This document shows, one piece after another, positions 1 through 7,961 of a stretch of DNA of 64,000 bases. The stretch is taken from NCBI RefSeq assembly GCF_900128415.1, contig NZ_LT635772.1:1488001-1552000 (forward strand). The letters run 5' to 3'. This DNA is from Anaerococcus mediterraneensis. Its GTDB lineage: Bacteria; Bacillota; Clostridia; Tissierellales; Peptoniphilaceae. The notes below the pieces were generated by a model. The model saw only the letters and a program-made list of their open reading frames with translations. It did no database searches and was not told the DNA's origin. The translations under genes were made by a program, and so were the position numbers. The first letter of the stretch is position 1; every line of letters begins with the position of its first letter.

Positions 1-802
1 TATCTCTAACAGACTTTGCAGGTGGTTTAGATATTACAATCAAAACTTCTACATTTTGATCATCTTCCATGGCATCTATCATATCCAAAGTTGTGATACC
101 GCCTATTTCTTCTCTTAGGTCTCTACCACCAACTCCTATTGCATTTGTTACACCTTCGCCAAGTCTATCAATAATTGTTGTTAGCTCTTGGATACCAGTA
201 CCACTTGCACCAATGATACCAATTTTTCCTGCTTGTACACTGTTTGTGAAAGCAATTGGAACTGAATTGATTATTCCTGTACCACAGTCAGGTCCCATAA
301 GAACTAGACCTTTAGAGTGAGCTTTTTCTTTTAGGCTTTTTTCATCTTCTATGCTGACATTATCTGAAAACATAAATACATTCATGCCTTCATCTAAGGC
401 CCTATCAGCCTCTATTGCTGCATAAGCTCCAGGAACAGATATTACCGCTAGGTCTGCTTCTGGCATGGAATTTAGGGCCTTGTCCCATGAAATAACTTCT
501 TCTATTTTTGGGTTTGTAGCCTTCGATTTTTGTTGGTCTTCGAAGAATTTTTTTGATTCTTCAAGGATTTTATCCATAAGGTCTTCATCTTCTAGATCAG
601 CTACTATAACCATATCATTTGAGCTAGCCTTATCTAATTTTTCTGTAAATAAGCCACTTTGCTTGAAAATATCTTTGTTGGCAGGAGTTGCCATCATGAT
701 AGAAACCTTGTTTACCCCATCCATTTGTGAAATATGGTTGGTAAGCAACATCAAGGCTACAGAATCATGGTAGCTTCCTTCTTGAACTAATGTTTTTAGC
801 AT
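1..802 (-). CDS. fdrA: FdrA-family protein (AllF-type carbamoyltransferase subunit), 3' end outside window
   Basis: Reading leftward from ATG at 802 the frame stays open to the window edge, giving at least 267 residues, so the C-terminal half is missing. It begins MLKTLVQEGSYHDSVALMLL and contains a CoA-ligase-like nucleotide-binding core with VLMGPDCGTGIINSVPIAF and a second glycine-rich stretch (GKIGIIGASGTGIQELT), typical of FdrA. In Escherichia coli FdrA has been assigned as AllF, which with AllG and AllH forms the oxamate carbamoyltransferase that turns oxalurate into oxamate and carbamoyl phosphate. A GGAG ribosome site lies 7 bases before the start and only 11 bases separate it from the allD stop, so it is co-transcribed with allE-allD. 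An allG (DUF1116) and a carbamate kinase gene would be expected just beyond the left edge; that is inference. Confidence 0.85.
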   Translation of the reverse strand, partial: MLKTLVQEGSYHDSVALMLLTNHISQMDGVNKVSIMMATPANKDIFKQSGLFTEKLDKASSNDMVIVADLEDEDLMDKILEESKKFFEDQQKSKATNPKIEEVISWDKALNSMPEADLAVISVPGAYAAIEADRALDEGMNVFMFSDNVSIEDEKSLKEKAHSKGLVLMGPDCGTGIINSVPIAFTNSVQAGKIGIIGASGTGIQELTTIIDRLGEGVTNAIGVGGRDLREEIGGITTLDMIDAMEDDQNVEVLIVISKPPAKSVRD

Positions 803-813
803 TTATTTGCTCC

Positions 814-1866
814 TTATTCTGCAAAACGGTTTTTATTATCGTATCTGTCAAAGTGAATATCGTCAGATTTTAAGTATTCAACTATAGCATCTACTATTTC
901 AATTCCGCCTTTTTTTTCAGCTTTTTCTTTTCTCAAGTTAGCTCTTTGACCTGGATAATAAACTTGACCGTATCCTTCTACAGCCTTCATCTCATTTAAT
1001 TCATCCATTGTTTGGCCAATGCGCTCTCTAAATATTTCTGGGTCCATAAATCTCTTTGGGTCCATAACTATGATCATTTGTCCAAGATCTCTTCCTTTTG
1101 ATAGGTCGTGATACATTGATGATACATGGCCACCAAATGGTACGTCTAATAGTACTCCAGAAAATACATCTACTAGCATCATTAGACCATAACCCTTAGC
1201 TCCTGCTATTGGAACTAGGGCATTTACCTTGTGTGGGTCTGTAACAGGTTTTCCATTCTTATCTACAGCCCAATCTGCAGGTATGTTTTCACCTTTTGAT
1301 TTTTTATCTAGGATTTTGCCCCAAGCTTGTACAGTTGTAGCCATATCGAAAACTAAATTTCTGCCATTTGTTCCTGGAGCTGCAAATGAAATTGGGTTTG
1401 TACCATAATATGGTTCTGTACCTCCAAATGGAACAGCCATTGGGTCTGATTGGCAAAATGAAATAGCTACTAAGCCTTCGTTGGCACACATTTCTGTATA
1501 ATATCCAATAGAGCCGCTGTGTGACATTTGTCTCATACCTACAACAGCTATACCGCTTTCTTTAGCCATTTTTATAGCTTCTTCTGTAGCTTCTATTGCT
1601 ATTGGATAACCACATCCATTGTCACCTTCAAAAACTCCTGAAGCTGGACCTGTTTTTCTAAACTCAAATTTAGGATTTGTGTTTATTCCACCCTTGGCAA
1701 TTCTTTCGGCATAATACTCAACCCTAACTGCACCATGAGAGTGGTATCCTCTTTCATCTGCCCATGTTAAAACCTCTGCAGTATCATCAGCGTGTTTTTC
1801 TGATAAACCAGCTTTTTGAAGTTTATTTTTCATCAACCCTTTTAGTTCATCTCTTGATAATTTCAT
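814..1866 (-). CDS. allD: Ureidoglycolate dehydrogenase (malate/L-lactate dehydrogenase family)
   Basis: The 350-residue protein has the full length of the LDH2/MDH2 (AllD/YlbC) family. These NAD-dependent enzymes oxidise a 2-hydroxy acid, here ureidoglycolate to oxalurate, in the cytoplasm. The N-terminal helical region, the QMSHSGSIGYYTEM segment around residue 111 (substrate-site loop) and the PFGGTEPYYGTNPISFAAPG segment are typical of the family. The assignment to ureidoglycolate, rather than lactate or sulfolactate, comes from position: allE is 25 bases upstream and fdrA 11 bases downstream, the grouping seen in enterobacterial allantoin clusters. The C-terminal tail is somewhat charged and ends DRYDNKNRFAE. 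I am confident of the family and fairly confident of the substrate. Confidence 0.88.
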   Translation of the reverse strand: MKLSRDELKGLMKNKLQKAGLSEKHADDTAEVLTWADERGYHSHGAVRVEYYAERIAKGGINTNPKFEFRKTGPASGVFEGDNGCGYPIAIEATEEAIKMAKESGIAVVGMRQMSHSGSIGYYTEMCANEGLVAISFCQSDPMAVPFGGTEPYYGTNPISFAAPGTNGRNLVFDMATTVQAWGKILDKKSKGENIPADWAVDKNGKPVTDPHKVNALVPIAGAKGYGLMMLVDVFSGVLLDVPFGGHVSSMYHDLSKGRDLGQMIIVMDPKRFMDPEIFRERIGQTMDELNEMKAVEGYGQVYYPGQRANLRKEKAEKKGGIEIVDAIVEYLKSDDIHFDRYDNKNRFAE

Positions 1867-1891
1867 TTGTATATCCCCCTAGATATTAATC

Positions 1892-2677
1892 CTATAGTTC
1901 TACGTCTCTATTGCAATCTTTAGAATAGATATAAGAGAAATCTTCGTTACCGATACCATAGCAAGCTTGTGGACAATATGCATCCATAAATACATAATCT
2001 CCTGCTTCAAGTCCCATCCATTCTCCATCAAGGTTATACATTCCCTTGCCTGTCAAGAAAAGCATACCGTGTTCTTGGATGTGGGTTTCTATATAACCAT
2101 GTGATGCACCTGGTTCAAATTTTAGAATATGCATATTCATATCAAATCTAAAATCACCAGCTGCTGGAAGTAGGTCTTTAATAACACAATTTTTCATTCC
2201 CTCATATTCGACCCACTCAAGATCATTAACATTGTTTATTACTATTTCTGGATAATCATAGTTTTCTATTTTATTGTATCTACGTTTATATAGATATAGA
2301 ACTGATTTTTCTGCTAAATTTTCAAATGCTAAACTTGTTGTAGATGGTGTATAGATATATCCACCTTCTTTTAGGACTTCTTCCTTACCATCAGCCTTAA
2401 CTTTTATCTCACCTTCTTTTACAAAAAGGAATGATTCAATACCGTCTCCACCTATCTTGTCATTTTTTCCACCTTCAAGAGCTGTCACTAGATAATCAGC
2501 AAAGCTAGCTCCCATTTCTGGTGAACCAAGGATAGATACTTGACAGTTTTCAAATCCTGGTACAGAATTGTTTACCAAACCATCTTGTGGTAGTACTACG
2601 TAATTTTCTTTTTTAACTATGCTTCTTGTTTGTAATAATTGATCTGGATAACCAGTGTTGTTGTTTAAATAACCCAT
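1892..2677 (-). CDS. allE: (S)-ureidoglycine aminohydrolase (bicupin)
   Basis: I place the start at ATG 2677 (MGYLNNNTGYP), not at the upstream in-frame ATG at 2737, because a GAGAGG ribosome site sits just before it and because this gives 261 residues, the length of E. coli AllE/YlbA. The protein is a double cupin. The C-terminal cupin carries the metal-binding pattern ETHIQEHGMLFL followed by a glycine-rich turn (GKGMYNLDGEWMGL). The family binds manganese and hydrolyses (S)-ureidoglycine to (S)-ureidoglycolate and ammonia, feeding allD directly downstream. A promoter and a palindromic operator candidate precede it. The upstream ATG would place about 20 Lys-rich residues in front of the cupin that other family members lack. 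Confidence 0.9.
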   Translation of the reverse strand: MGYLNNNTGYPDQLLQTRSIVKKENYVVLPQDGLVNNSVPGFENCQVSILGSPEMGASFADYLVTALEGGKNDKIGGDGIESFLFVKEGEIKVKADGKEEVLKEGGYIYTPSTTSLAFENLAEKSVLYLYKRRYNKIENYDYPEIVINNVNDLEWVEYEGMKNCVIKDLLPAAGDFRFDMNMHILKFEPGASHGYIETHIQEHGMLFLTGKGMYNLDGEWMGLEAGDYVFMDAYCPQACYGIGNEDFSYIYSKDCNRDVEL

Positions 2678-2712
2678 TTTATACCTCTCATTTTTCTTTT
2701 TTTCTTTTTTCT

Positions 2713-2736
2713 TGGCCAGTTGATACTGGTCAACCA
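2713..2736. promoter_or_regulatory. Candidate repressor operator between allE promoter and its ribosome site
   Basis: Two overlapping inverted repeats are seen: CCAGT-TGAT-ACTGG at 2717-2730 and TGGT-CA-ACCA at 2727-2736. The second matches the TNGTNNACNA pattern of FadR-subfamily GntR regulators. The element lies downstream of the expected transcription start (about 2742) and 36 bases before the allE start, where a bound repressor would block transcription. The regulator is not in this window. Confidence 0.5.
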
Positions 2737-2748
2737 CTTTTCATTTAT

Positions 2749-2777
2749 ATTTTACTATATAATGAAATCTTTTTCAA
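2749..2777 (-). promoter_or_regulatory. Promoter of allE-allD-fdrA
   Basis: On the minus strand TTGAAA (2777-2772) is followed after 17 bases by TAAAAT (2754-2749). The -10 hexamer and spacing equal those of the allC and symporter promoters in this cluster. Confidence 0.6.
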
Positions 2778-2851
2778 GCTCTATCTTTCTTTTTATTATC
2801 ATTATTTATCGTATAATTGTAAATAAGATTTTTCACAAAAAGGAGTTTTAT

Positions 2852-3700
2852 ATGATAGAAACAAATTTAATACAAATAAATACTGAAAATCACATCAAAG
2901 AATTCGAAATATACTATGATATATCCGTAAAATCCAAGGCTTACATAATTTATATTCATGGTGGAGGTCTTATATATGGTTCGAAATCTGATTTACCAGA
3001 TTTTCATATAGATAAATTGACCTCAGCTGGTTATAAAATTATTGCTCTTGAATATCCCCTAGCACCAAATAAAAAAATTGATTTTATTTTAGATGATCTT
3101 GTTGATTCAATAAATCACATAGTTACAAATCCTAATGATTTCGGAAATGATGATCTAGAATACTTTATATGGGGTAGGTCTGCTGGGGCCTATCTTAGCT
3201 TTTTGGCCGTAAGCAAATATAACCTAAAGAAAAGCCCAGCAGGTCTTATTTCTTATTATGGATATGGATTTTTCGATAATGATTGGGATAAAATCCCAAG
3301 CAAATACTATAATACATTTCCTAAAGTTTCAATAAAAGACTTGCCAATATCTGATGTTAACACAGATTTATCAGCAAGTCTTGAAGATAAATATCACTTA
3401 TATGTTTATGCCAGACAAAATGGCAACTGGTCTTCTATGTTTTATGAAGGCCGTGAAAAATATTTTTATAGAGATTTCTCACTAAGGACAGTCCCAAATT
3501 TTTCTATGCCAATATTTGCCTGCCATGCAATAAATGATACTGACGTGCCTTTTTCAGAATTCAACAAAATCAAAAGCACCTATAAAGTAGATAGTTTCAT
3601 TGCCCCTGTAGATGTGCACGATTTTGATAGGGATGTTTCAAGCCCCTTTACTAAAAAACTATTGGATAAGACCATAAAATTTTTAGATACTAACTTATAA
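2852..3700 (+). CDS. Alpha/beta hydrolase (HGGG-type esterase-like)
   Basis: The start is ATG 2852 (MIETNLIQIN), preceded by AGGAG. An earlier in-frame ATG at 2720 would add 44 hydrophobic residues that overlap the allE control region, so I reject it. The 282-residue protein has the oxyanion-hole motif HGGG at residues 36-39, the nucleophile elbow GRSAG with Ser110, and in the C-terminal third an Asp (HAINDTDVP) and a His (PVDVHDFDRD) that complete a plausible triad. This is the hormone-sensitive-lipase/carboxylesterase subgroup. Substrate is unknown. It is transcribed divergently from allE across the shared control region and converges on the permease gene, so a role in amide or ester metabolism linked to allantoin is possible but not shown. 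A TATAAT at 2812-2817 may be its -10 box. Confidence 0.8.
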   Translation: MIETNLIQINTENHIKEFEIYYDISVKSKAYIIYIHGGGLIYGSKSDLPDFHIDKLTSAGYKIIALEYPLAPNKKIDFILDDLVDSINHIVTNPNDFGNDDLEYFIWGRSAGAYLSFLAVSKYNLKKSPAGLISYYGYGFFDNDWDKIPSKYYNTFPKVSIKDLPISDVNTDLSASLEDKYHLYVYARQNGNWSSMFYEGREKYFYRDFSLRTVPNFSMPIFACHAINDTDVPFSEFNKIKSTYKVDSFIAPVDVHDFDRDVSSPFTKKLLDKTIKFLDTNL

Positions 3701-3762
3701 TTTTATCTTAGTCAATTATATGATCTTTATCAAACTTTGTACCAATCCTAAAGGTTGCTGCT

Positions 3763-3796
3763 GAGCTATCATTTGCTAAAAGCTATATGATAGCTC
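3763..3796. terminator. Hairpin between convergent genes
   Basis: GAGCTATCA (3763-3771) pairs exactly with TGATAGCTC (3788-3796). It lies midway between the converging hydrolase and permease genes. There is no T-run on either side, so termination is only inferred from position. A second AT-only palindrome follows near 3814-3833. Confidence 0.35.
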
Positions 3797-3837
3797 ACTG
3801 AAATTCCACTATTATTAATAATTGTAATTATTAACGA

Positions 3838-5205
3838 CTATTTTTTATCGAATATTGTGCCTTCTTTAAAATTATCTAGATTTTTCATATTCTTCATCAA
3901 TAAATAATACACTAGTGCTGTTGGAATTAGACTTACATACCAAGATAGGTCAAGGAAAAATACTGATACTCCTGCACCTACAATTATAGCTATAATTCCT
4001 GCCCAGTTAACTCCCGAATATTTTCCTTGTTTGTCATAATAATTGTTTAAGTCTAGTCTTTCTTTTCTTAAGAAGAAATAATCTGTAACCATTACAGAAA
4101 ATATTGGTCCTAAAAATGCTGAGTAGAATTTAGTAAATATGCTAAGGCCTTCAGCAGATTCTGGTGTAACCAAATTCCATGGCATGATTGCCATTGATAG
4201 AATACCCACTATAATAGTAGCTGGAACCCATTTAACATGAAATGCTTCCATCAATATATATGATGGTGGGACGATATTATTTAATACATTTGTTGTAAGT
4301 TGTGCAAAAGCTATAAATAATAAGGTTAATACTACCAAGAATTTTGAATCCATAGTTGTAGAGAAAACTACTATAGGATCAGAATTGCCTGTTGCAGCTG
4401 TAACCAATAGTCCAATTAGACCCATAAATAGGGTTACAGGTAGTATAGCCAAAACGTATATCATAGCAGTTTTTTTGCCATCCATATCTTCAACTAAGTT
4501 TCTTGAATAGTCTGATGCGTTTAATATCATTGTTGAGTAGATACCTAAGAATGATGTGGTTGCTGCCCAAAATGGTAAGCCCCAAGAACCTTCTATATGT
4601 GAAAAGCTATCAGTTATCTGGCTAGAATATTTTGTGTTTACAACATATAGCATATAGGCTAAGATTCCTATAATGAATACTGCAGAAATATTTTCCATGA
4701 TTTTAATTCCCTCAAAACCATTTATAGCAAGCAACACTTGCAATGCAGTAAATAAGAAATATACCAATGGCAGATTGTCAAAACCAAATAACATATTTAG
4801 ACATTGATTTATTGCTCCACTACCAACCCATGATTGGAAACCAAACCAAACTATAGCAGGAATACCTCTTAGGGCACCTGGTATCTTTAGTCCCTTAACT
4901 CCAAAAGAGCTTCTTAGATGAATTGTAAAAGGCACTCCATATTTATGTCCTGCTATACCATTTATAGCCATAGCTACCCCTATTACTATACAACCAATAC
5001 ACATTGCTATTATTGACTGCATTACTGTTAGATGTCCTATAAGGCTTGCTCCCATAGAAAAAGTTCCTATAGATACACATCCTCCCAAAAAGCTTAATAG
5101 ATAAGAAAACTTACCCATAATTCTTTTTTCTGGCGGCAACAAGTCCTTATCAACCTTACTAGCTATCTCACTTTTTATATTTGTGTTTTTATAATTTTCT
5201 GTCAT
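3838..5205 (-). CDS. Allantoin permease (NCS1 nucleobase:cation symporter family)
   Basis: The 455-residue membrane protein has about 12 hydrophobic segments and an NCS1-type N-terminus: a polar head followed by LPPEKRIMGKFSYLLSFLGGCVSIGTFSMGASL. A long conserved stretch with AIVWFGFQSWVGSGAINQCLN corresponds to the transmembrane 3 substrate region of PucI/Mhp1-type carriers. NCS1 carriers import allantoin, hydantoin, uracil or cytosine with a cation. Allantoin is the natural substrate here because the stop codon of allB (5206) directly abuts the start of this gene (5205) and allC precedes both. It would act at the cytoplasmic membrane as the entry step of the pathway. Confidence 0.87.
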   Translation of the reverse strand: MTENYKNTNIKSEIASKVDKDLLPPEKRIMGKFSYLLSFLGGCVSIGTFSMGASLIGHLTVMQSIIAMCIGCIVIGVAMAINGIAGHKYGVPFTIHLRSSFGVKGLKIPGALRGIPAIVWFGFQSWVGSGAINQCLNMLFGFDNLPLVYFLFTALQVLLAINGFEGIKIMENISAVFIIGILAYMLYVVNTKYSSQITDSFSHIEGSWGLPFWAATTSFLGIYSTMILNASDYSRNLVEDMDGKKTAMIYVLAILPVTLFMGLIGLLVTAATGNSDPIVVFSTTMDSKFLVVLTLLFIAFAQLTTNVLNNIVPPSYILMEAFHVKWVPATIIVGILSMAIMPWNLVTPESAEGLSIFTKFYSAFLGPIFSVMVTDYFFLRKERLDLNNYYDKQGKYSGVNWAGIIAIIVGAGVSVFFLDLSWYVSLIPTALVYYLLMKNMKNLDNFKEGTIFDKK

Positions 5206-6576
5206 TTATTTCACCTTTTTTACAAGTTGGCCATAGCCTTCATTTCCTATAACTTTTCCGTCTTCAGCTACTATTTCCCCTCTAAGGATTGTTTTGACTG
5301 CCTGGCCTTTGCCCTTCAATCCAACAAAAGCAGAAATTTTATTTACATATTCTAATGAATCAGCTGTGATCTCCCATTCCTTATCTTTATCTACAACAAC
5401 TAGGTCAGCATCAAAACCAACTTTGACTGCTCCCTTTTTGCCATATATGCCAAAGGCTTTTGCAGGATTTTCAGCCATAGCTTTGCTAAGCTTTGTAAGT
5501 GGGAAATCTTTTTCAATAGCTTTTGATAAAACTGCCTGAACAGATGATTGGATACCGCTTATTCCACCCCAAACATCAAAAACATTTTCTATCTTGTTTC
5601 CTAGTATTTCATTATGTTTTTCGTCATAAGAACATGGTGAATGATCAGATGCTATACCTGAAAAAGTTCCATCTAATACATAATCCCACATTTTTTCCAT
5701 GTCTTCTGTTTTACGAAGTGGTGGAGCGCACTTAAACAATGGTCCATTTTCCAAAACATCATTCTCATTAAAAACTAAATAATGAGAGCAAGTTTCTGCT
5801 GTAACATCAACCCCATCTTTTTGCGCATCTTTTACAAGCTGAGCAACATCTGGATGTGAAATATGGCAAATATGAACCTTGCATCCAATTTCTCTAGCCA
5901 TCTCTATAACAGCTGCAGTTGCTATATATTCTGCAGATAGTGGTCTAGAATCTAAAAAGTCTCTCCAAGTAAGTCTACCACTTTCTTTCATGAAGTTTTC
6001 TCTTTCTTTTATTATAGAGAAATCCTCGCAGTGGAATCCTGCTCTGCCATCAAATTCTTTTATGATCTCTAATGCCCTATAAACTCTTCCATAGTTTAGT
6101 GATGCATAGTCTGGAGAAACAGGCCCAATAAATGATTTAAAAGAAACAACTCCTTTTTCATCTTGTTCTTTCAATTTATCTAAATTATCAGGTATCAAAC
6201 CTCCCCAGAAACAATAGTCAGAGTATGCGTGTTTGCCAACTTTTTCTTCTTTTCTATCAAACAATGCTCCACTAGTCATAGCTGGTTCATTTTGTAGAGG
6301 CATATCGATTATAGTTGTATAACCACCAAGGATAGCTCCCCTAGTACCATGTTTATAGTCTTCTCTCCACTCATAACCTGGATCATTTAGATGGGCGTGA
6401 GTATCTATAAAGCCTGGAAAAACTAATTTTCCATCAACATCTACAGTTTTTTCTGCATCAAGAATTTCATCCCAATTCGTTAGGGCTGAAATTTTTCCAT
6501 TCTTTACATAGATATTCAAATTTTCAATATCATCGCTTCCAACAACTTTAGCATTTTTAACTAATAAATCATACAT
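5206..6576 (-). CDS. allB: Allantoinase (cyclic amidohydrolase)
   Basis: The 456-residue enzyme has the usual AllB length and hydrolyses allantoin to allantoate. Visible metal-site motifs are GFIDTHAHLNDPG near residue 55, the carboxylated-lysine segment VVSFKSFIG near 145, single His ligands in GFHCEDF and in VHICHISHP, and the catalytic Asp in GIASDHSPC. The substrate-binding segment LFKCAPPLRK is typical of allantoinase rather than dihydropyrimidinase. GGAG precedes the ATG at 6576. The gene lies between allC (10-base gap) and the permease (no gap), clearly one operon. Confidence 0.93.
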   Translation of the reverse strand: MYDLLVKNAKVVGSDDIENLNIYVKNGKISALTNWDEILDAEKTVDVDGKLVFPGFIDTHAHLNDPGYEWREDYKHGTRGAILGGYTTIIDMPLQNEPAMTSGALFDRKEEKVGKHAYSDYCFWGGLIPDNLDKLKEQDEKGVVSFKSFIGPVSPDYASLNYGRVYRALEIIKEFDGRAGFHCEDFSIIKERENFMKESGRLTWRDFLDSRPLSAEYIATAAVIEMAREIGCKVHICHISHPDVAQLVKDAQKDGVDVTAETCSHYLVFNENDVLENGPLFKCAPPLRKTEDMEKMWDYVLDGTFSGIASDHSPCSYDEKHNEILGNKIENVFDVWGGISGIQSSVQAVLSKAIEKDFPLTKLSKAMAENPAKAFGIYGKKGAVKVGFDADLVVVDKDKEWEITADSLEYVNKISAFVGLKGKGQAVKTILRGEIVAEDGKVIGNEGYGQLVKKVK

Positions 6577-6586
6577 TACTTTTCTC

Positions 6587-7828
6587 CTATAATTCGATTT
6601 TTTTTACAAGGTCGTACATTATATTTATGCCTTTTACAAATTGATCATATGATGTGTACTCTTCTGGTGAGTGGCTCCTGCCGTTTTTGCTAGGTACAAA
6701 AATCATAACTGTTCTGTGTTTATGGCCTATTGGCAATGAATCATGGCCTGCTCCACTTGGCAAAATTTCGTATGAATACTCATGTTTTTTTGCGCTATCT
6801 TCTAGTATGTCTATCATTTCCTCATCAAGACCAATTGGTTCTACAACTAGTTTTGTATCATAGGTATATGAAGCATCAACCTTTTTTGTTTCCCTATCTA
6901 GGTTTTCGATTATATAATCAAATACATTTTTGATTGAATCGTTATTCATAGATCTTATATCAACAGAAAACTCTACTTCTTGAGCAACTATATTCATTCC
7001 ACCTGGTTTTGCTGTAATCATTCCTGTTGTAGCTACTGTTCCATCACCTTGGGCTCTAGCGGTATCTCCTAAATTAGCTAATACTCTTGAAGCTATCTCA
7101 ACAGGATCTTTTCTCATGTCCATTGGTGTTGTGCCAGCATGGTCTGCCCTACCATGGATGTTGAATATATATCTTTGGATACCAACGATACCACTAACAA
7201 GACCTACGTCTATTTTTTTTGTATCCAAAACTGGACCTTGCTCTATGTGTAGTTCTATAAAAGCACCAATTCTATCATCATCCCATTTTGCATTTTTTAC
7301 ATTTTCTGGAATAAGACCATAGTCTTTCATAGCTTCATAGATGCTAATACCATCTTTATCCATATAGTGCTTGCAATAAGCTACATCTATATCACCTAAA
7401 ATAGCATTTGATCCGAAATATCCTGTACCAAACCTAGTACCTTCTTCATCCATAAAGGCTACTACCACATAGTCTCTATCTAACTCTATATTTTCGTCTT
7501 CAAGAAGTCTTGCTATCTCAATAGATGAAATAACTCCAGCTATACCATCGTAGTTACCGCCATTATAAACAGAATCATAATGTGATCCAGAAACTATAGC
7601 AGGCTTTGATGAATCTTTTCCTTTTCTAACACCAATTACATTGCCTACACTATCTTCCCTAACCTCTAGCTTTGCTTCTCTCATCACATTTTTTAGATAT
7701 TCTGCAGCAGCTCTAGTCTCTTTGGAAAAAGGCAATCTTGTGCAGCCATTGCCATGGGTTGAGGTAAATTGTTTCAACTCCTCTAAATTTTTTTCGACTC
7801 TTGATCTGATTTTTTCAAAATCCGTCAT
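6587..7828 (-). CDS. allC: Allantoate amidohydrolase (M20 peptidase family)
   Basis: The 413-residue M20-family hydrolase would convert allantoate to ureidoglycine, CO2 and ammonia, supplying allE. The binuclear-metal motifs are GSHYDSVYNGGNYDG (His and Asp ligands), FMDEEGTRFGTGYFGS (catalytic Glu and metal Glu) and ELHIEQGPVLD (His ligand). A late LPSGAGHDSLPIGH supplies the last His. The IEQGPVLD signature is the mark of the AllC/N-carbamoyl-amino-acid hydrolase subgroup, and context decides for allantoate. It is the first gene of allC-allB-permease, with the promoter at 7872-7900 and an AAAGGAG ribosome site. Confidence 0.92.
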   Translation of the reverse strand: MTDFEKIRSRVEKNLEELKQFTSTHGNGCTRLPFSKETRAAAEYLKNVMREAKLEVREDSVGNVIGVRKGKDSSKPAIVSGSHYDSVYNGGNYDGIAGVISSIEIARLLEDENIELDRDYVVVAFMDEEGTRFGTGYFGSNAILGDIDVAYCKHYMDKDGISIYEAMKDYGLIPENVKNAKWDDDRIGAFIELHIEQGPVLDTKKIDVGLVSGIVGIQRYIFNIHGRADHAGTTPMDMRKDPVEIASRVLANLGDTARAQGDGTVATTGMITAKPGGMNIVAQEVEFSVDIRSMNNDSIKNVFDYIIENLDRETKKVDASYTYDTKLVVEPIGLDEEMIDILEDSAKKHEYSYEILPSGAGHDSLPIGHKHRTVMIFVPSKNGRSHSPEEYTSYDQFVKGINIMYDLVKKIEL

Positions 7829-7871
7829 TTACAACTCCTTTACCTTTGCATAACGTTTTCTTCTTATGACC

Positions 7872-7900
7872 ATTTTATTATATTAGAAAAAACTTGTCAA
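7872..7900 (-). promoter_or_regulatory. Promoter of allC-allB-permease
   Basis: On the minus strand a perfect TTGACA (7900-7895) is followed after 17 bases by TAAAAT (7877-7872). The -35 box lies inside the second arm of the upstream terminator hairpin, and is preceded by GG as in the symporter promoter. Confidence 0.75.
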
Positions 7901-7932
7901 CCATTTTTTAGAAAATAGTTTGACAAGTTTTT
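7887..7932 (-). terminator. Terminator of the symporter gene, overlapping the allC promoter
   Basis: AAAAACTTGTCAA (7932-7920, minus strand) and its exact 13-base complement (7900-7888) enclose a 19-base loop, and the second arm ends in a run of six T. It lies 30 bases after the symporter stop. Confidence 0.65.
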
Positions 7933-7961
7933 AACTTTTTCCTAAATTATTATTTTATTTT

